From an uncultured Sphingomonas sp. (GTDB lineage Bacteria; Pseudomonadota; Alphaproteobacteria; Sphingomonadales; Sphingomonadaceae): 64,000 nt of DNA. The position numbers were made by a program, and so were the translations under genes. Numbering within the stretch: the first letter of the stretch is position 1; every line of letters begins with the position of its first letter. Shown piece by piece: positions 19,090 through 28,664 of the stretch. Where the stretch lies: assembly GCF_913774285.1 (NCBI RefSeq), contig NZ_CAJYHX010000022.1, forward strand, positions 62,001 to 126,000, written 5' to 3'. The notes under the pieces were generated by a model that made no database searches, was not told where the DNA came from, and worked only from the letters and a program-made list of their open reading frames with translations.

Positions 19090-20769
19090 ATGAAGGCATG
19101 GATGACGGCGCTGGCCTGCGGGGCGGCGGCCTGCGCGATCCCCACCGCCACGGTGGCGCAGACGAACGCGCCGGTGGCTGCCACCGACACGGGCAAGGTG
19201 CAGGGCGCGATCGAGGACGGCGTGGCCAGCTGGAAGGGCATCCCCTTCGCCGCACCGCCGGTCGGCCCCTTGCGCTGGCGGGCGCCGCAGCCGGCGGCGA
19301 ACTGGCAGGGCGTGCGCCCGGCTACCCAGTACAGCCATGACTGCATGCAGAAGCCATTCCCCAGCGATGCCGCACCGCTGGGCACCACGCCGGCCGAGGA
19401 CTGCCTGTACCTCAACGTCTGGAAGCCCGCTGCCGCGCCGGCCACCGCCAAGCTGCCGGTGATGGTATGGATCTATGGCGGCGGCTTCGTGAACGGGGGC
19501 GCCTCGCCGCCCACCTATGCCGGTGCCAACATGGCCAAGCAGGGGGTGCTGTTCGTCAGCTTCAACTACCGCGTCGGGCGGTTCGGCAGCTTCGCCCTGC
19601 CCCAGCTCACCCGCGAGAATCCGGACGGCGGGCTGCTCGGCAACTACAACTTCATGGACCAGATCGCCGCGCTCAAATGGGTGCAGAAGAACATTGCGGC
19701 GTTTGGCGGCGACCCGTCCAACGTGACCATCATCGGCGAGAGCGCCGGCGGCATGTCGGTCCACACGCTGGTCACCTCTCCCCTTTCGCGTGGATTATTC
19801 AGCAAGGCGATCGTGATGTCGGGCGGCAATGCCCAGACCGCGAAGAACGCGACGCTCAAGGATGCCGAGGCGATTGGCGAGAATCTCGCCCGCGCGCACA
19901 ATATCGACCCCGCCGCCCCCGATGCCCTCGCCAAGCTGCGCGCGCTGAGCGCCGAGCAGGTGACCGACGGCCTCAGCATGATGGAGCTGTTCCAGCCCAA
20001 GCCGGGCCCGCGCACCTATGGCGGCCCGGTGCTCGACGGCACGCTGCTCGTCGATCAGGAAAAGGCCTATGCCAGCGGCAACTTCGCGCATGTGCCGATG
20101 CTGATCGGCGCGACCAGCGCGGACATGGGCGGCAAGTCCGGCTTCATGATCGCTGGCGCGCGCGAGGCGAGCGCGATGGTCGCCGCGCAGAAGGTGCCGG
20201 TGTGGGAATACCGCTTCTCCTATGTCGCGGATTCGGTCGGCCAGCCGGGTGCCGGGCATGCGACCGACATCCCGTTCTTCTTCGACAATGCCCGCATCAA
20301 ATATGGCGCGGCGACCACGGCGAAGGACGAACAGGTCGGCAAGACGATCAGCGCTTATCTCGCCAATTTCGCCAAGAAGGGCGATCCCAACGGTGCGGGC
20401 CTGCCGGCCTGGCCGCGCTTCACCGCGTCGGGCGACGAGATCCTCGACTTCGCCGCGGACGGCAAAGCCATCGCGGCGCGCGATCCCTGGGGCGCGGAAA
20501 TCGACGATCTGCAGGCGCGCACCAAGGCCGCGCAAGCTTCGGGCAAGTATAACAGTCTGACCACGCCGCTGGGCACGATGCTCGACGACCCTGCCGCCCG
20601 TGCGGTGCTCGCCAAGCATCTGCCGGACATGGTCAAGAACCCGCAGATCGACATGGCCCGCGGGCAGACGCTGGTCGGCATCCAGGCCTATTTTCCCGCC
20701 CTGCTTACCGATGCCAAGCTCAAGGCAATCGATGCGGACCTGGCGACGATACCCACGAAGCCGAGCTGA
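19090..20769 (+). CDS. type-B carboxylesterase, secreted
   Basis: A 559-residue protein. The start is the ATG at 19090, eight bases after GGGAG; an in-frame ATG at 19063 would lack a signal peptide at its end. The signal peptide is cleaved near TVAQ. Family motifs are EDCLYLNVW (about 103-111), the oxyanion-hole GGGF and the nucleophile elbow GESAGG with Ser218. A late [10 protein letters not shown] block probably holds the catalytic His. The family includes FumD, which removes tricarballylic side chains from fumonisin. The nearby tricarboxylate transporter makes a similar chemistry worth considering, but nothing here proves it. Confidence 0.9.
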   Translation: MKAWMTALACGAAACAIPTATVAQTNAPVAATDTGKVQGAIEDGVASWKGIPFAAPPVGPLRWRAPQPAANWQGVRPATQYSHDCMQKPFPSDAAPLGTTPAEDCLYLNVWKPAAAPATAKLPVMVWIYGGGFVNGGASPPTYAGANMAKQGVLFVSFNYRVGRFGSFALPQLTRENPDGGLLGNYNFMDQIAALKWVQKNIAAFGGDPSNVTIIGESAGGMSVHTLVTSPLSRGLFSKAIVMSGGNAQTAKNATLKDAEAIGENLARAHNIDPAAPDALAKLRALSAEQVTDGLSMMELFQPKPGPRTYGGPVLDGTLLVDQEKAYASGNFAHVPMLIGATSADMGGKSGFMIAGAREASAMVAAQKVPVWEYRFSYVADSVGQPGAGHATDIPFFFDNARIKYGAATTAKDEQVGKTISAYLANFAKKGDPNGAGLPAWPRFTASGDEILDFAADGKAIAARDPWGAEIDDLQARTKAAQASGKYNSLTTPLGTMLDDPAARAVLAKHLPDMVKNPQIDMARGQTLVGIQAYFPALLTDAKLKAIDADLATIPTKPS

Positions 20770-20804
20770 TCCGCGGCTCTCAAGCATCCGGTGACCCCAC
20801 CGGG

Positions 20805-20841
20805 CGCAGCAGGCGCGGCACCAAGCGCCGCACCTGCTGCG
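20805..20841. terminator. hairpin between convergent genes
   Basis: Arms 20805-20819 and 20827-20841 pair over 14 of 15 positions, starting with CGCAGCAGG against CCTGCTGCG. The stem lies between the convergent carboxylesterase and sugar-kinase genes. There is no T-tract, so it is either a weak bidirectional terminator or an mRNA-end structure. Confidence 0.4.
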
Positions 20842-20961
20842 ACGTCTTCGGTCGCGAAGCAGAGACGCCGGCCCGCTCGATCGCACTAACGATCTGATCA
20901 GCGCCGCCTGCTCGCCACCGCGAGTGCGAATCCGTCGGCGCTTAAAGCGAGCGACGAATGA

Positions 20962-21903
20962 TCACGCGCGCTGGGCTGCAGCCCGTTCAAGCGATACCGC
21001 ATATAGGGCGGCGCCGACCCCAGGCTCGTGCAGCGGAGCGACCACTTCGTAGCGCCCTGCCCGGGCAAGGCTGTCAAGGAACGGCTGCCGTACCGCTTCT
21101 AACTTCGTCAGCACCCCGCCCGACCAGGACAGCAGCACCGTTTCCTCCACTGCAAATTCAAGCTGCTCGCGAAGCGCCTGCGCGATGGCAGCCAGCTCGG
21201 CACCGGCGCGATCGAGAACCGCCAGCGCGTGGGCGTCGCCCGCCTGGGCTGCGCGGGAGACGAGCGGCGCCAGGCCGGCGATCTCGTCGCGCCCCATGCC
21301 GCGATCGCCCATGACACGCGCGCAGATGTCCAGATCCTTCGCGAGTCCGAGCGCATCGCGAAACGCCTGCCACAGCGGGGTCCTGGCCAGGCGCCCGTCG
21401 CTCATCCGGGTAAACAGGTTGAGGCCCTGGATCGCGATCCAATAGGCCGAGCCTTCGTCACTGAACACCTCGCCCCAGCCGCCGGCCCGCGCCTTGCGAC
21501 CCTGCCGCTCGCCATAGCCGATCGAGCCGGTGCCGGCGACGAGGTTAATGCCGTCGGCGCAGGCCAGCGAGCCGGCCCAGCCGCACACCATGTCATTGTC
21601 GCAGGCGTAGCGATCATGGCCCAGCAGCCGGGCGCACGCGGTGTCGAGCAGCGGATCGATCGCCGCATCTTCGCCAAAAGCCGGAAGTCCGAAAAAGGCG
21701 TGGCCGAGATCACCGGGGGCGATCCCCGCCTCGCCGCACACCGCAGCGATGCCCTCTACCAGCCGCGCCACCGCAACGTCCAGCCCGACCTGCAGATGGT
21801 AGGTCGTGCCCGTCAGCGCGCGGGCGACGACCTTGCCATCTGCTTCGACAAGGACGAACTCCGTTTTGGTGCCGCCGCCGTCGACGCCGAGGAACAGCGT
21901 CAT
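20962..21903 (-). CDS. BadF/BcrA-type amino-sugar kinase
   Basis: A 313-residue ASKHA-fold kinase. The start is the ATG at 21903, overlapping the AgaS stop (ATGA); the open frame continues upstream inside agaS. Motifs are the phosphate-1 loop GVDGGGTKTEF (residues 6-16), LVAGTGSIGYG (phosphate 2) and WSGGVL (adenosine). The family includes eukaryote-type N-acetylglucosamine kinase and the Shewanella GalNAc kinase AgaK. Placed last in the agaZ-agaS operon, it most likely phosphorylates GalNAc or galactosamine in the cytoplasm. Confidence 0.85.
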   Translation of the reverse strand: MTLFLGVDGGGTKTEFVLVEADGKVVARALTGTTYHLQVGLDVAVARLVEGIAAVCGEAGIAPGDLGHAFFGLPAFGEDAAIDPLLDTACARLLGHDRYACDNDMVCGWAGSLACADGINLVAGTGSIGYGERQGRKARAGGWGEVFSDEGSAYWIAIQGLNLFTRMSDGRLARTPLWQAFRDALGLAKDLDICARVMGDRGMGRDEIAGLAPLVSRAAQAGDAHALAVLDRAGAELAAIAQALREQLEFAVEETVLLSWSGGVLTKLEAVRQPFLDSLARAGRYEVVAPLHEPGVGAALYAVSLERAAAQRA

Positions 21904-23039
21904 GCAGCCAGCGTATGAATGCGCACGCCCTGCACGACGCGGTTCACCGTGCCGGCGGCGTTGGGCTGGTCGGGCGTGCGGCCGAGCCGCAGCGAGCAGT
22001 GCAGGCCGTAGAGCTGCGCGAAGACGATATAGGGGAAGAGCAGGTCGGCATCGGAAAGGTCCGCAGCATGCTCCACCAGCAGCACCTCGCCGCCGGTATC
22101 CTGCGCGGCGACGACGAGCACCTCGCTGCAATGACCGTCCGCGCGCAGTTCCTCGATGATGTCTAGATCGTAGCGCCGGGTCAGCGGATCGTTGGAGACG
22201 AACACCACTACGAGCGTGCGCGGCGTGACGATCGTCTTCGGGCCGTGGCGAAAGCCGAGCGACGACTCGAACAGCGTCGGCACCGCGCCGTCGGTGAGTT
22301 CCAGCAGCTTGAGCGCGGCCTCGCGGGCAAGGCCCTGGAACACGCCGCTGCCCAGATAGACGACGCGCTCGAAGTCGCGCGCGGCGAGCGACGCCGCCAC
22401 TGCATCCGAACGCCCGAGCATCGCCTCCACGACGCGCGCGATCGCCTCCACCCGCGCATGCATGCCCTGCCCGGTGAAGATGGACAGCGCAGCCAGCAGC
22501 ATCGCGCTGAAGCTCGACGTCATCGCGAAGGCGCGGTCATGCGTTTCCTCGGGCAGCAGCACGACATGGTTGTTGCCCGTGCTGCGCCGCGACAAGGCGC
22601 CCTCGGCATTGCAGGTGATCACGAGGTGGTGGACCGAGGCGATGCGGGCGTCCGCCAGTTCCACCGCCGCGATGCTCTCCGGGCTGTTGCCGGAGCGGCC
22701 GAACGATACCATCAGCGTCGGCCGTGCGGCGTCGAGATACAGATGCGGCGCGCTGACGATATCGGTCGTCGCCACCGCTTCCACCGGCCGGCCGAGCGTC
22801 GCCGACAGCCAGGGGGCGAGGCACTCGCCGATGAACGCCGACGTGCCGGCGCCGCAGAGGATGATGCGCAGCGCGGCCTGGTCGAGCAGCGGATGCACGA
22901 ACGCCGCGATCTGGGCTTGGTGCGCGTCCAGCAGCGCCTGGGTCGCGCGCAGGGTGGCGGGCTGCTGGAGGATTTCGCGCCGGGTCCAGCTTTCGGGGCT
23001 GGCGGACGGCTGGGCGTCCGCCGGGATCGTGTCACGCAT
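21900..23039 (-). CDS. agaS: AgaS-type SIS-domain sugar isomerase/deaminase
   Basis: A 379-residue protein, close to E. coli AgaS (about 384). The start is the ATG at 23039, overlapping the agaZ stop by 8 nt. It carries two SIS domains: the first has ILCGAGTSAFIG and SFGRSGNSPES, and the second has VYLGSGVFQGLAREAALKLLE followed by FRHGPKT. In the N-acetylgalactosamine/galactosamine pathway AgaS deaminates galactosamine-6-phosphate to tagatose-6-phosphate. Neighbours agaZ and the kinase support that role over GlmS-like or FrlB-like alternatives. Confidence 0.85.
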   Translation of the reverse strand: MRDTIPADAQPSASPESWTRREILQQPATLRATQALLDAHQAQIAAFVHPLLDQAALRIILCGAGTSAFIGECLAPWLSATLGRPVEAVATTDIVSAPHLYLDAARPTLMVSFGRSGNSPESIAAVELADARIASVHHLVITCNAEGALSRRSTGNNHVVLLPEETHDRAFAMTSSFSAMLLAALSIFTGQGMHARVEAIARVVEAMLGRSDAVAASLAARDFERVVYLGSGVFQGLAREAALKLLELTDGAVPTLFESSLGFRHGPKTIVTPRTLVVVFVSNDPLTRRYDLDIIEELRADGHCSEVLVVAAQDTGGEVLLVEHAADLSDADLLFPYIVFAQLYGLHCSLRLGRTPDQPNAAGTVNRVVQGVRIHTLAA

Positions 23040-24315
23040 TGGGGTTGCAGGCTCCATGATAGGCGTCGAGCGTCGCGCCGATCTGCGCGACGATGAGGTC
23101 TTTGGGGTCACGCGTCACCGTCCCCGCGCGCACCGCCGCATAGGCGACAGGCATGTACTGGCTGAGCAGCGGCAAGGGCGGCACGGCTTCGCGCAGATTG
23201 GCGAACAGCCGCGCCTGCGCGTCGGCGATTTCGGAGTCCGGCCAGTAATAGCGGATGCGATCGCTCAGCGAATATTGCAGCTGCAGATCGAGGGCGTGGC
23301 CCGCGTCGTGATAATATTTGCGCCAGTTGTTCGGCTCGGCCTTCATCCGCGCGATCGCGGTGGCGCGGAGGTTGGCGCGCTTTTCCGGCGCGACCGTCTC
23401 CTGCTCGATGGCATCCAGTGCCCATAGCGCTTCGCGCAGCGCGAAGGTGACGCCCGGGCCGACCTTCAGGATGGCGAAATGGTCGCGCACCAGCGCGGCG
23501 AGCGCGCCGGCGGTTTGATAGTCGGTCGAGTGCGCCTCGAACACGATATGGTCGACCGGCACGATTGCGTCGCTGAGCGCGATGGCGGCGGCGGGCTGAT
23601 AATCGACCACCTTCATGTGATCGAACTCGACGCCCGGCTGGACGACGGTGGCGATCACGCGCTGCCACGCGTCCGCCAGCCCCATCTCGGCGAACAGGCT
23701 GCGGTGCATGTCGAGCGTGGCGAGCGCCGCATCGGGGGTGGTCACCGCAAGCGTCTCGAGGTCCTCCGCCGCGCCGCCGGGCACGGGCACTTCGGTACCG
23801 ATCACATAGACCGGGGCGTCAGCGGCATCGCCGGTAAAGGCATCCTCGGCAACCCGGCATAGTCGGGCCGCCCGCTCGGCGATGGTGCGCTCCGGCAGCG
23901 GCGTCGGGTCGTCGGCGCACGACATCGAGCAGTCGAGATGGATCTTGGCGAAACCGGCGCGGACATAGGCGGCGATCATCACCTCCGCCTTGGCCATGGC
24001 CGCTTCCGCCGGCAGGCTGGTCCAGGCGTTGGGGCCGAGATGGTCGCCACCAAGAACGAGCCGCGCGCGCGGGAAGCCGACGCGATCGGCGATGCCCTCG
24101 ACGAAGGCGCGGAAGTCGGCGGGCACCATGCCGGTATAGCCGCCGTCCTGGTTCACCTGGTTGGACGTCGCCTCGATCAGCACGACCGGCGTTTCGTTCC
24201 GTAGCGCATGGGCGAAGGTCGCTTCGATCACCAGCGGGTGCGCCGAGCAGACCGAAGTGATGCCCACGGGCGTTCCGCGCTTGTGCTCGGAAACGAGATT
24301 TCGAATCAGCTGCAT
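23032..24315 (-). CDS. AgaZ/KbaZ/GatZ-type tagatose-bisphosphate aldolase subunit
   Basis: A 427-residue protein. The start is the ATG at 24315, six bases after AAGGAGA. Family blocks are GITSVCSAHPLVIEATF, IEATSNQVNQDGGYTGM, LGGDHLGPNAW and KIHLDCSMSCADDP. Members are described either as the non-catalytic chaperone-like subunit of tagatose-1,6-bisphosphate aldolase or, in some reconstructions, as a tagatose-6-phosphate kinase. No catalytic KbaY/GatY partner is in the window. It heads the operon agaZ-agaS-kinase and has an AgaR-like motif just upstream. Confidence 0.85.
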   Translation of the reverse strand: MQLIRNLVSEHKRGTPVGITSVCSAHPLVIEATFAHALRNETPVVLIEATSNQVNQDGGYTGMVPADFRAFVEGIADRVGFPRARLVLGGDHLGPNAWTSLPAEAAMAKAEVMIAAYVRAGFAKIHLDCSMSCADDPTPLPERTIAERAARLCRVAEDAFTGDAADAPVYVIGTEVPVPGGAAEDLETLAVTTPDAALATLDMHRSLFAEMGLADAWQRVIATVVQPGVEFDHMKVVDYQPAAAIALSDAIVPVDHIVFEAHSTDYQTAGALAALVRDHFAILKVGPGVTFALREALWALDAIEQETVAPEKRANLRATAIARMKAEPNNWRKYYHDAGHALDLQLQYSLSDRIRYYWPDSEIADAQARLFANLREAVPPLPLLSQYMPVAYAAVRAGTVTRDPKDLIVAQIGATLDAYHGACNPNA

Positions 24316-24372
24316 CCAAGTCTCCTTTCCCTGCGATCTACGGCGGTAAAGAATATAACGCAATAAAGAGAT

Positions 24373-24390
24373 GGAAAACGAAACTTACGT
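24373..24390 (-). promoter_or_regulatory. AgaR-like operator upstream of agaZ
   Basis: On the minus strand this reads ACGTAAGTTTCGTTTTCC, about 58-75 bases before the agaZ start. The core GTTTCGTTT also occurs at 27487-27503 and 29717-29743, in front of other genes of the block. The E. coli AgaR consensus contains the same TTTCRTTT word. The site overlaps the last codons of the EamA gene. Confidence 0.6.
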
Positions 24391-25296
24391 GTTTTCCGCT
24401 TTGGTTTCGCCGGCGCTGTCGGGCTCCACCGCGAGCAGCAGCGAGGCCGCCACCGCCAGCACGATGCCGACCAGTTTGATCGAGCCCGGCATGACGCCGA
24501 GCGCGACAAGGGAGATGATTGCGGTGGCAAGCGGCGCACCGGCATTGGTGAGCGGCGCGACGATGATCGCCTTGCCGTAGCGAAAGGCGAACACCAGCGT
24601 CAGCGCGCCGATCGCGTTGAGCAGTTGGATCACTGCCGCCAGCCCGGGCCCGTCCAGCCCGTAGTTGATCGGCCGGCTGAAATCGGTGAGTGCCAGCGCC
24701 ATCGGCACCAGCGCCAGCCCGGTCACCGTCATGTAGAAGAAGATGCTTTCCCCGGACATGATCCGGTTGGCGGATTTCATGAAATAGGCCTGCAGCCCCC
24801 AGCACAGCATCACGATCAGCGCAAGCACCAGCCAGCCGCCGCCCTGCGCACTTCCGCCGGGGGCGAAATCGAAGGTCGGCAATGCCAGCAACGCCAGCAC
24901 GATGCCGACGGCGCCGAGCCGCCCGGTCCGCTCCCCCATGAAGAGGAAGGAGAGCGCGATCGTCACGACCGGCGACAGCGAGATCACGGGGAAGATCAGA
25001 TAGGCCGGCCCGCGCGTCACCGCGTAGAACAGCACCATCTGCCCCCCTGCCCCGAGCGCGCCGACGGCAAGGCCATAGGCAATGGCGCGCGGGTTCAGGT
25101 CCAGCTTCCACTTGGCGAGCGCTAGGACGATCAGCGCGGGCGGGACCATCGTCAGCGCCCAGACGCAATAGACCAGCGTCTCGGGAAAGCCGTGCTGGGG
25201 CGAGAGACCCGAGAACGCTCCCCAGAATCCCCACAGAACCACCGTGGTCATCGCATTGAGCAGCCAGGCGCGGCCGCTGGCACCAGGCGCCGTCAT
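24385..25296 (-). CDS. EamA/DMT family transporter
   Basis: A 303-residue protein with ten hydrophobic segments, the usual drug/metabolite-transporter length. It has duplicated EamA halves (residues about 12-145 and 160-295), each with a GxxxA-rich last helix. It overlaps the GH36 gene upstream by 4 nt. Its position inside the amino-sugar block suggests inner-membrane import of the released sugar, as RhaT-like family members do. No PTS or MFS permease is present in the cluster. Confidence 0.8.
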   Translation of the reverse strand: MTAPGASGRAWLLNAMTTVVLWGFWGAFSGLSPQHGFPETLVYCVWALTMVPPALIVLALAKWKLDLNPRAIAYGLAVGALGAGGQMVLFYAVTRGPAYLIFPVISLSPVVTIALSFLFMGERTGRLGAVGIVLALLALPTFDFAPGGSAQGGGWLVLALIVMLCWGLQAYFMKSANRIMSGESIFFYMTVTGLALVPMALALTDFSRPINYGLDGPGLAAVIQLLNAIGALTLVFAFRYGKAIIVAPLTNAGAPLATAIISLVALGVMPGSIKLVGIVLAVAASLLLAVEPDSAGETKAENT

Positions 25297-27374
25297 GCAG
25301 CGGCCTTTCCGTCAACGGGTGCGGTCTCGAGCATGAGGAAATGGGTGAAGCGCGCAGGCAGCATCGCCTCGGGGCCGCTGACGGTGCCGAGCGACTGGCC
25401 GGTGAAGCTGTCGGTCACGTGGTGCCGCCCCGGGGGCAGCCCGCGGAGCGCGATGGGTCCGGACCAGCTATCGGCATAGAAGGCATAGTGCATGCGCCCT
25501 TCCTTGCGGACCGCATGGCCCTCGGGCTTGTCGAAGCCGATGTCGTAGAGCCCGCCGAGATACTCGCCCTTGGGCAGCATGTTGGCGCGGTAGAGTGCGA
25601 TCCACTTGCGCCACAGCGCTTCCTTTTGCGGGTTCAGCACGATGCCGCCCGGCGGCAGCGGATCGGTGGTGTTCACCGGGTCGAGCGGCCAGGTGAACTT
25701 GGTCGAGAGCACCGCGCCGATGCCGTAATGGCTGGCGAAATCATCATGCCGGTCGCTCAGCTCGACATGGTCGCCGGCGAACGGCGCGGAGGGCCCCATC
25801 ATCGCCTTGAACGTCTTGCCCTTGAGGCGGACCTGCCAGGACGAGGTCGGGTCCGAAGCGGGCGTATGGTTCATGCCCGGCATATTGTGGAAGGCGAAGG
25901 CATCCCCGCAGGGGCAGATTTCCATCACCGCATGCGGGTTGATCGCAATCGCCTCGTCATAGAGCGCCTTCCAGAAGTCCTGGAGCTTCTCGTAGGATTC
26001 CTCCGGCCGCTTGTGATTGTGCGCGGGGTTATAGCAGGGGGCGACGCCGTTGAGGTGCTGGCCGTCGAGCTTCAACCCCTCGAACCCCCAGCCCAGGATG
26101 CGGCGGACCTGCGCCCGGAAATAATCGACAACCGGCGGATAGGCCGGGCACAGCGTGAACGCATCCCAGAAGCTGACATTTTGCGCTGCGCCGTTGCGAT
26201 CGAGCAGCAGCATGTCGGGGTGGTCGCGCAGCAGATCGGTGCCAGGATCCGCGGCGAGCGGCGCGAGCCACAGCCGTGGGCGCATGCCGGCCGCGCGGAT
26301 CTTCGCGACAAAAGCCTTCATGTCGGCGTCGCCGCGTGGAAATTTGGTGCGGTCGAGCTTCCAGTCCCCCTCCGAGGTCTGCCAGCCATCGTCGAGTACC
26401 GTCCATTCGAGGCCGATCTCGCGCGCCTTGCCCATGGCGGTGAGCACCTCGGGAATCTTGAAGTCGCGGCCATAGCCCCAGGCGCACCATACCGGCGCAT
26501 AGCTCGGCTCCGGGGTGGGGGGGGCGGCGATCCCGCGCTCGGCCATCAGGCGGCGATAGGCGTCCAAGGGACGGAAATGGTCGCCGCCATGCACCATCAG
26601 GAACAGCGGCGGCAGCGCCAGCGTGCCGCCCGGCGGCAGCACCGCCGCTTCATCGCCGGCGATGCCGATACGCGTGCCGCTCGGCTGGCCCGCCACCGGC
26701 AGCGACACGAGCCGCGGCACCGTATCGACATGGCCGACAGCAAGGCCGGCATCGCGCCGCCACACCACCGCGACGGGCGTGCCGCCGCCATAGTCGGACG
26801 CGTTCATCCCCATGAAATTGCGCTGCCCGGTGCCGGGGCGGATCGGCTGCACCCAGTCCCGCCGATCGGGATAGGAGGCGCCCGAAAAGCTCCACGCGCC
26901 GTCGGGATGGGCCAGCAGATCGTGCGTCGCCGCCTGCCACCCGGCCACCGCGAGCGGCGAAGCGCCGGTGTTGCGATAGCGGATGTCGAGCAGCGCAAGG
27001 CCCGGATAGGCGCTCAGAAACGTAACCGAGATCTGCTTTTCGATGCCGCCCTGCGCGGTGCCGCGCAGATGGTGGACGCGGCCGCCGGGCACGGCTTCCT
27101 GGCTATGGTCGAGCAGCAGGAAGCGATCGACGATCCGCTGGTCTTCCAGCCGAAGCCCCTCGCCCGGCTCCATCGCGGTGATCGCGTTGCCGCCCTTGGA
27201 GACGCGCGAATGCATGCCCGTGTCGAACTCGAGGGTGAGCACCCCGTCGCCCAACGCCAGGATCGGTGCCTCCTTGAGCGTGATCCGGGCAGCGGCCGGT
27301 GCGGCCACGACCAGCGCGGCGGTGCCCGACAGCCTGCCCAGGAGGCGGCGACGGGTCAGCAGGGAATGGGACAC
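25293..27374 (-). CDS. GH36-type (clan GH-D) alpha-galactosidase or alpha-GalNAcase
   Basis: A 693-residue protein with a Tat-like signal (TRRRLLGRLSG, hydrophobic stretch, cleavage near APAAA). An N-terminal beta-sandwich (about 30-285) is followed by a (beta/alpha)8 barrel with VLDDGWQ at 326-332, the KxD nucleophile Asp437 in GLKLDGQ and the probable acid/base Asp508 in TPASDPTSSW. A C-terminal beta domain follows. The fold and motifs fit clan GH-D. Linkage to agaS and agaZ makes terminal alpha-N-acetylgalactosamine or alpha-galactosamine at least as likely a substrate as alpha-galactose. It overlaps the EamA gene by 4 nt. Confidence 0.85.
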   Translation of the reverse strand: MSHSLLTRRRLLGRLSGTAALVVAAPAAARITLKEAPILALGDGVLTLEFDTGMHSRVSKGGNAITAMEPGEGLRLEDQRIVDRFLLLDHSQEAVPGGRVHHLRGTAQGGIEKQISVTFLSAYPGLALLDIRYRNTGASPLAVAGWQAATHDLLAHPDGAWSFSGASYPDRRDWVQPIRPGTGQRNFMGMNASDYGGGTPVAVVWRRDAGLAVGHVDTVPRLVSLPVAGQPSGTRIGIAGDEAAVLPPGGTLALPPLFLMVHGGDHFRPLDAYRRLMAERGIAAPPTPEPSYAPVWCAWGYGRDFKIPEVLTAMGKAREIGLEWTVLDDGWQTSEGDWKLDRTKFPRGDADMKAFVAKIRAAGMRPRLWLAPLAADPGTDLLRDHPDMLLLDRNGAAQNVSFWDAFTLCPAYPPVVDYFRAQVRRILGWGFEGLKLDGQHLNGVAPCYNPAHNHKRPEESYEKLQDFWKALYDEAIAINPHAVMEICPCGDAFAFHNMPGMNHTPASDPTSSWQVRLKGKTFKAMMGPSAPFAGDHVELSDRHDDFASHYGIGAVLSTKFTWPLDPVNTTDPLPPGGIVLNPQKEALWRKWIALYRANMLPKGEYLGGLYDIGFDKPEGHAVRKEGRMHYAFYADSWSGPIALRGLPPGRHHVTDSFTGQSLGTVSGPEAMLPARFTHFLMLETAPVDGKAAA

Positions 27375-27510
27375 GGAACGAACCTCTCACGAAACGCCGC
27401 TTGAAATGTGGAACATGCGGCTTTTGCGAGAATGTGCCCGAAGGTTAGCGCTTGCGCAAATCAAAACGCAACATAGTGTAAAGTTCGTTACGTTTCGTTT
27501 GGAGAGTATC
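27375..27510. promoter_or_regulatory. divergent promoter region with an AgaR-like operator
   Basis: This interval separates the leftward GH36 gene from the rightward amidohydrolase. The operator candidate GTTACGTTTCGTTTGGA is at 27487-27503 and directly overlaps the amidohydrolase ribosome-binding site (GGAGAG). A related CAAAACGCAAC lies at about 27461-27471. A repressor bound here could silence both units. Confidence 0.55.
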
Positions 27511-28614
27511 ATGCGCCTTTCGATGAGTCTGATCCCCATTGCCGCGCTTGCGCTCGTCGGGGCGGCGCCCGCACCCTCCACCTATAGCGAAGCCGATTTC
27601 GCACGCGTCGCCAAGCTCGACGCACATGTCCACGCCAATCGCGATGCGCCGGAGTTCCTCGCCATCGCCCGCAAGGACGGCTTCGAGCTGCTGTCGATCA
27701 ATGTCGACTATCCCGACTTCCCGCCGCTCCCCACCCAGGCGGCGATCGCCTACAAGATGCATGCCGCCGATCCCAAGCGCTTCCACTTCGCCACCACCTT
27801 CTCGATGGACGGATTCGGCGGCAAGGACTGGACCGCGCAGGCGATGCGCCAGGTCGATGCCGGCTTCGCGCACGGCGCCGTCGCGGTGAAGGTGTGGAAG
27901 AATATCGGCATGATCGCCAAGGACAGCGCAGGCAAGCGCGTGTTCCTCGACGACCCGCGCTTCGACGCGATCATGGCGCATATCCAGGCGCGCGGCGTGC
28001 CGCTGATCGCGCATCAGGGCGAGCCGAAGAATTGCTGGCTCCCGCTCGACCAGATGACGACGGACAATGACCGCAGCTATTTCAGCGAGCATCCCGAATA
28101 TTACATGTACCGCCACCCGGAAGAGCCCCGCTACGAACAGTTGATGGCGGCGCGCGACCGCTTCGTGGCGCGGCACCCGAAGCTGGCCTTTGACGGCGCC
28201 CATATGGCGAGCCTGGAATGGAGCGTGGACGAGCTCGCCAAGTTCCTCGATCGCTATCCCAACGCGGTGGTCGATCTCGCCGCGCGGATGAGCCAGGTGC
28301 AAGTCCAGTCCAACGCCAACCACGCCAAGGTGCGCAGCTTCTTTATCAAGTATCAGGACCGGCTAATGTACGGCACCGACCTGACCGACAGCCCGCCCGA
28401 TCCCAAGGCGCGCGCACAGAACCCGCCGGCGACCGGCAATTTCATCAAGGAAGCCGACGATGCCTGGCGCTCGGACTGGCGCTACCTGGCCACGCCGCTG
28501 TCGCAGCACATCGCCGCGATCAAGGCAGAAGCGCCCGGCCTGGCGCTGCCGCGCGCGGTGATCGACAAGATCTACTATGCCAATGCGCGGCGCTTCTTCC
28601 ATCTGAAGGGATGA
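27511..28614 (+). CDS. periplasmic amidohydrolase (amidohydrolase_2-like)
   Basis: A 367-residue protein. The start is the ATG at 27511 with GGAGAG before it. The signal peptide is cleaved near VGAAPAP. It is a TIM-barrel metal hydrolase of the amidohydrolase_2 type: LDAHVHANRD near residue 38 supplies the first metal ligands, HQGEPKNCW and DGAHMASLEW the central histidines, and MYGTDLTD the conserved Asp. It is not a NagA/AgaA-type deacetylase, which is cytoplasmic and differs in sequence. Position and operator tie it to the amino-sugar block, so it may act on a modified sugar or aglycone; the substrate is unknown. Confidence 0.8.
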   Translation: MRLSMSLIPIAALALVGAAPAPSTYSEADFARVAKLDAHVHANRDAPEFLAIARKDGFELLSINVDYPDFPPLPTQAAIAYKMHAADPKRFHFATTFSMDGFGGKDWTAQAMRQVDAGFAHGAVAVKVWKNIGMIAKDSAGKRVFLDDPRFDAIMAHIQARGVPLIAHQGEPKNCWLPLDQMTTDNDRSYFSEHPEYYMYRHPEEPRYEQLMAARDRFVARHPKLAFDGAHMASLEWSVDELAKFLDRYPNAVVDLAARMSQVQVQSNANHAKVRSFFIKYQDRLMYGTDLTDSPPDPKARAQNPPATGNFIKEADDAWRSDWRYLATPLSQHIAAIKAEAPGLALPRAVIDKIYYANARRFFHLKG

Positions 28615-28628
28615 CGAGGTGGCCAGCG

Positions 28629-28655
28629 GCCCGGCGGGCAAAGCGCCCTGCCGGC
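28629..28655. terminator. GC-rich hairpin between convergent genes
   Basis: A CCGGCGGGC arm pairs with GCCCTGCCGG, with one bulge, around an AAAGC loop. It lies between the amidohydrolase and DeoR-type regulator stop codons. There is no T-tract. Confidence 0.3.
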
Positions 28656-28664
28656 CCGCGGCGC

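Noticed and set aside
27511..28614. GalNAc-6-phosphate deacetylase (AgaA/NagA)
   Set aside because: It has a signal peptide and amidohydrolase_2-type motifs and lacks the NagA signature, so it cannot be assumed to fill the missing step.
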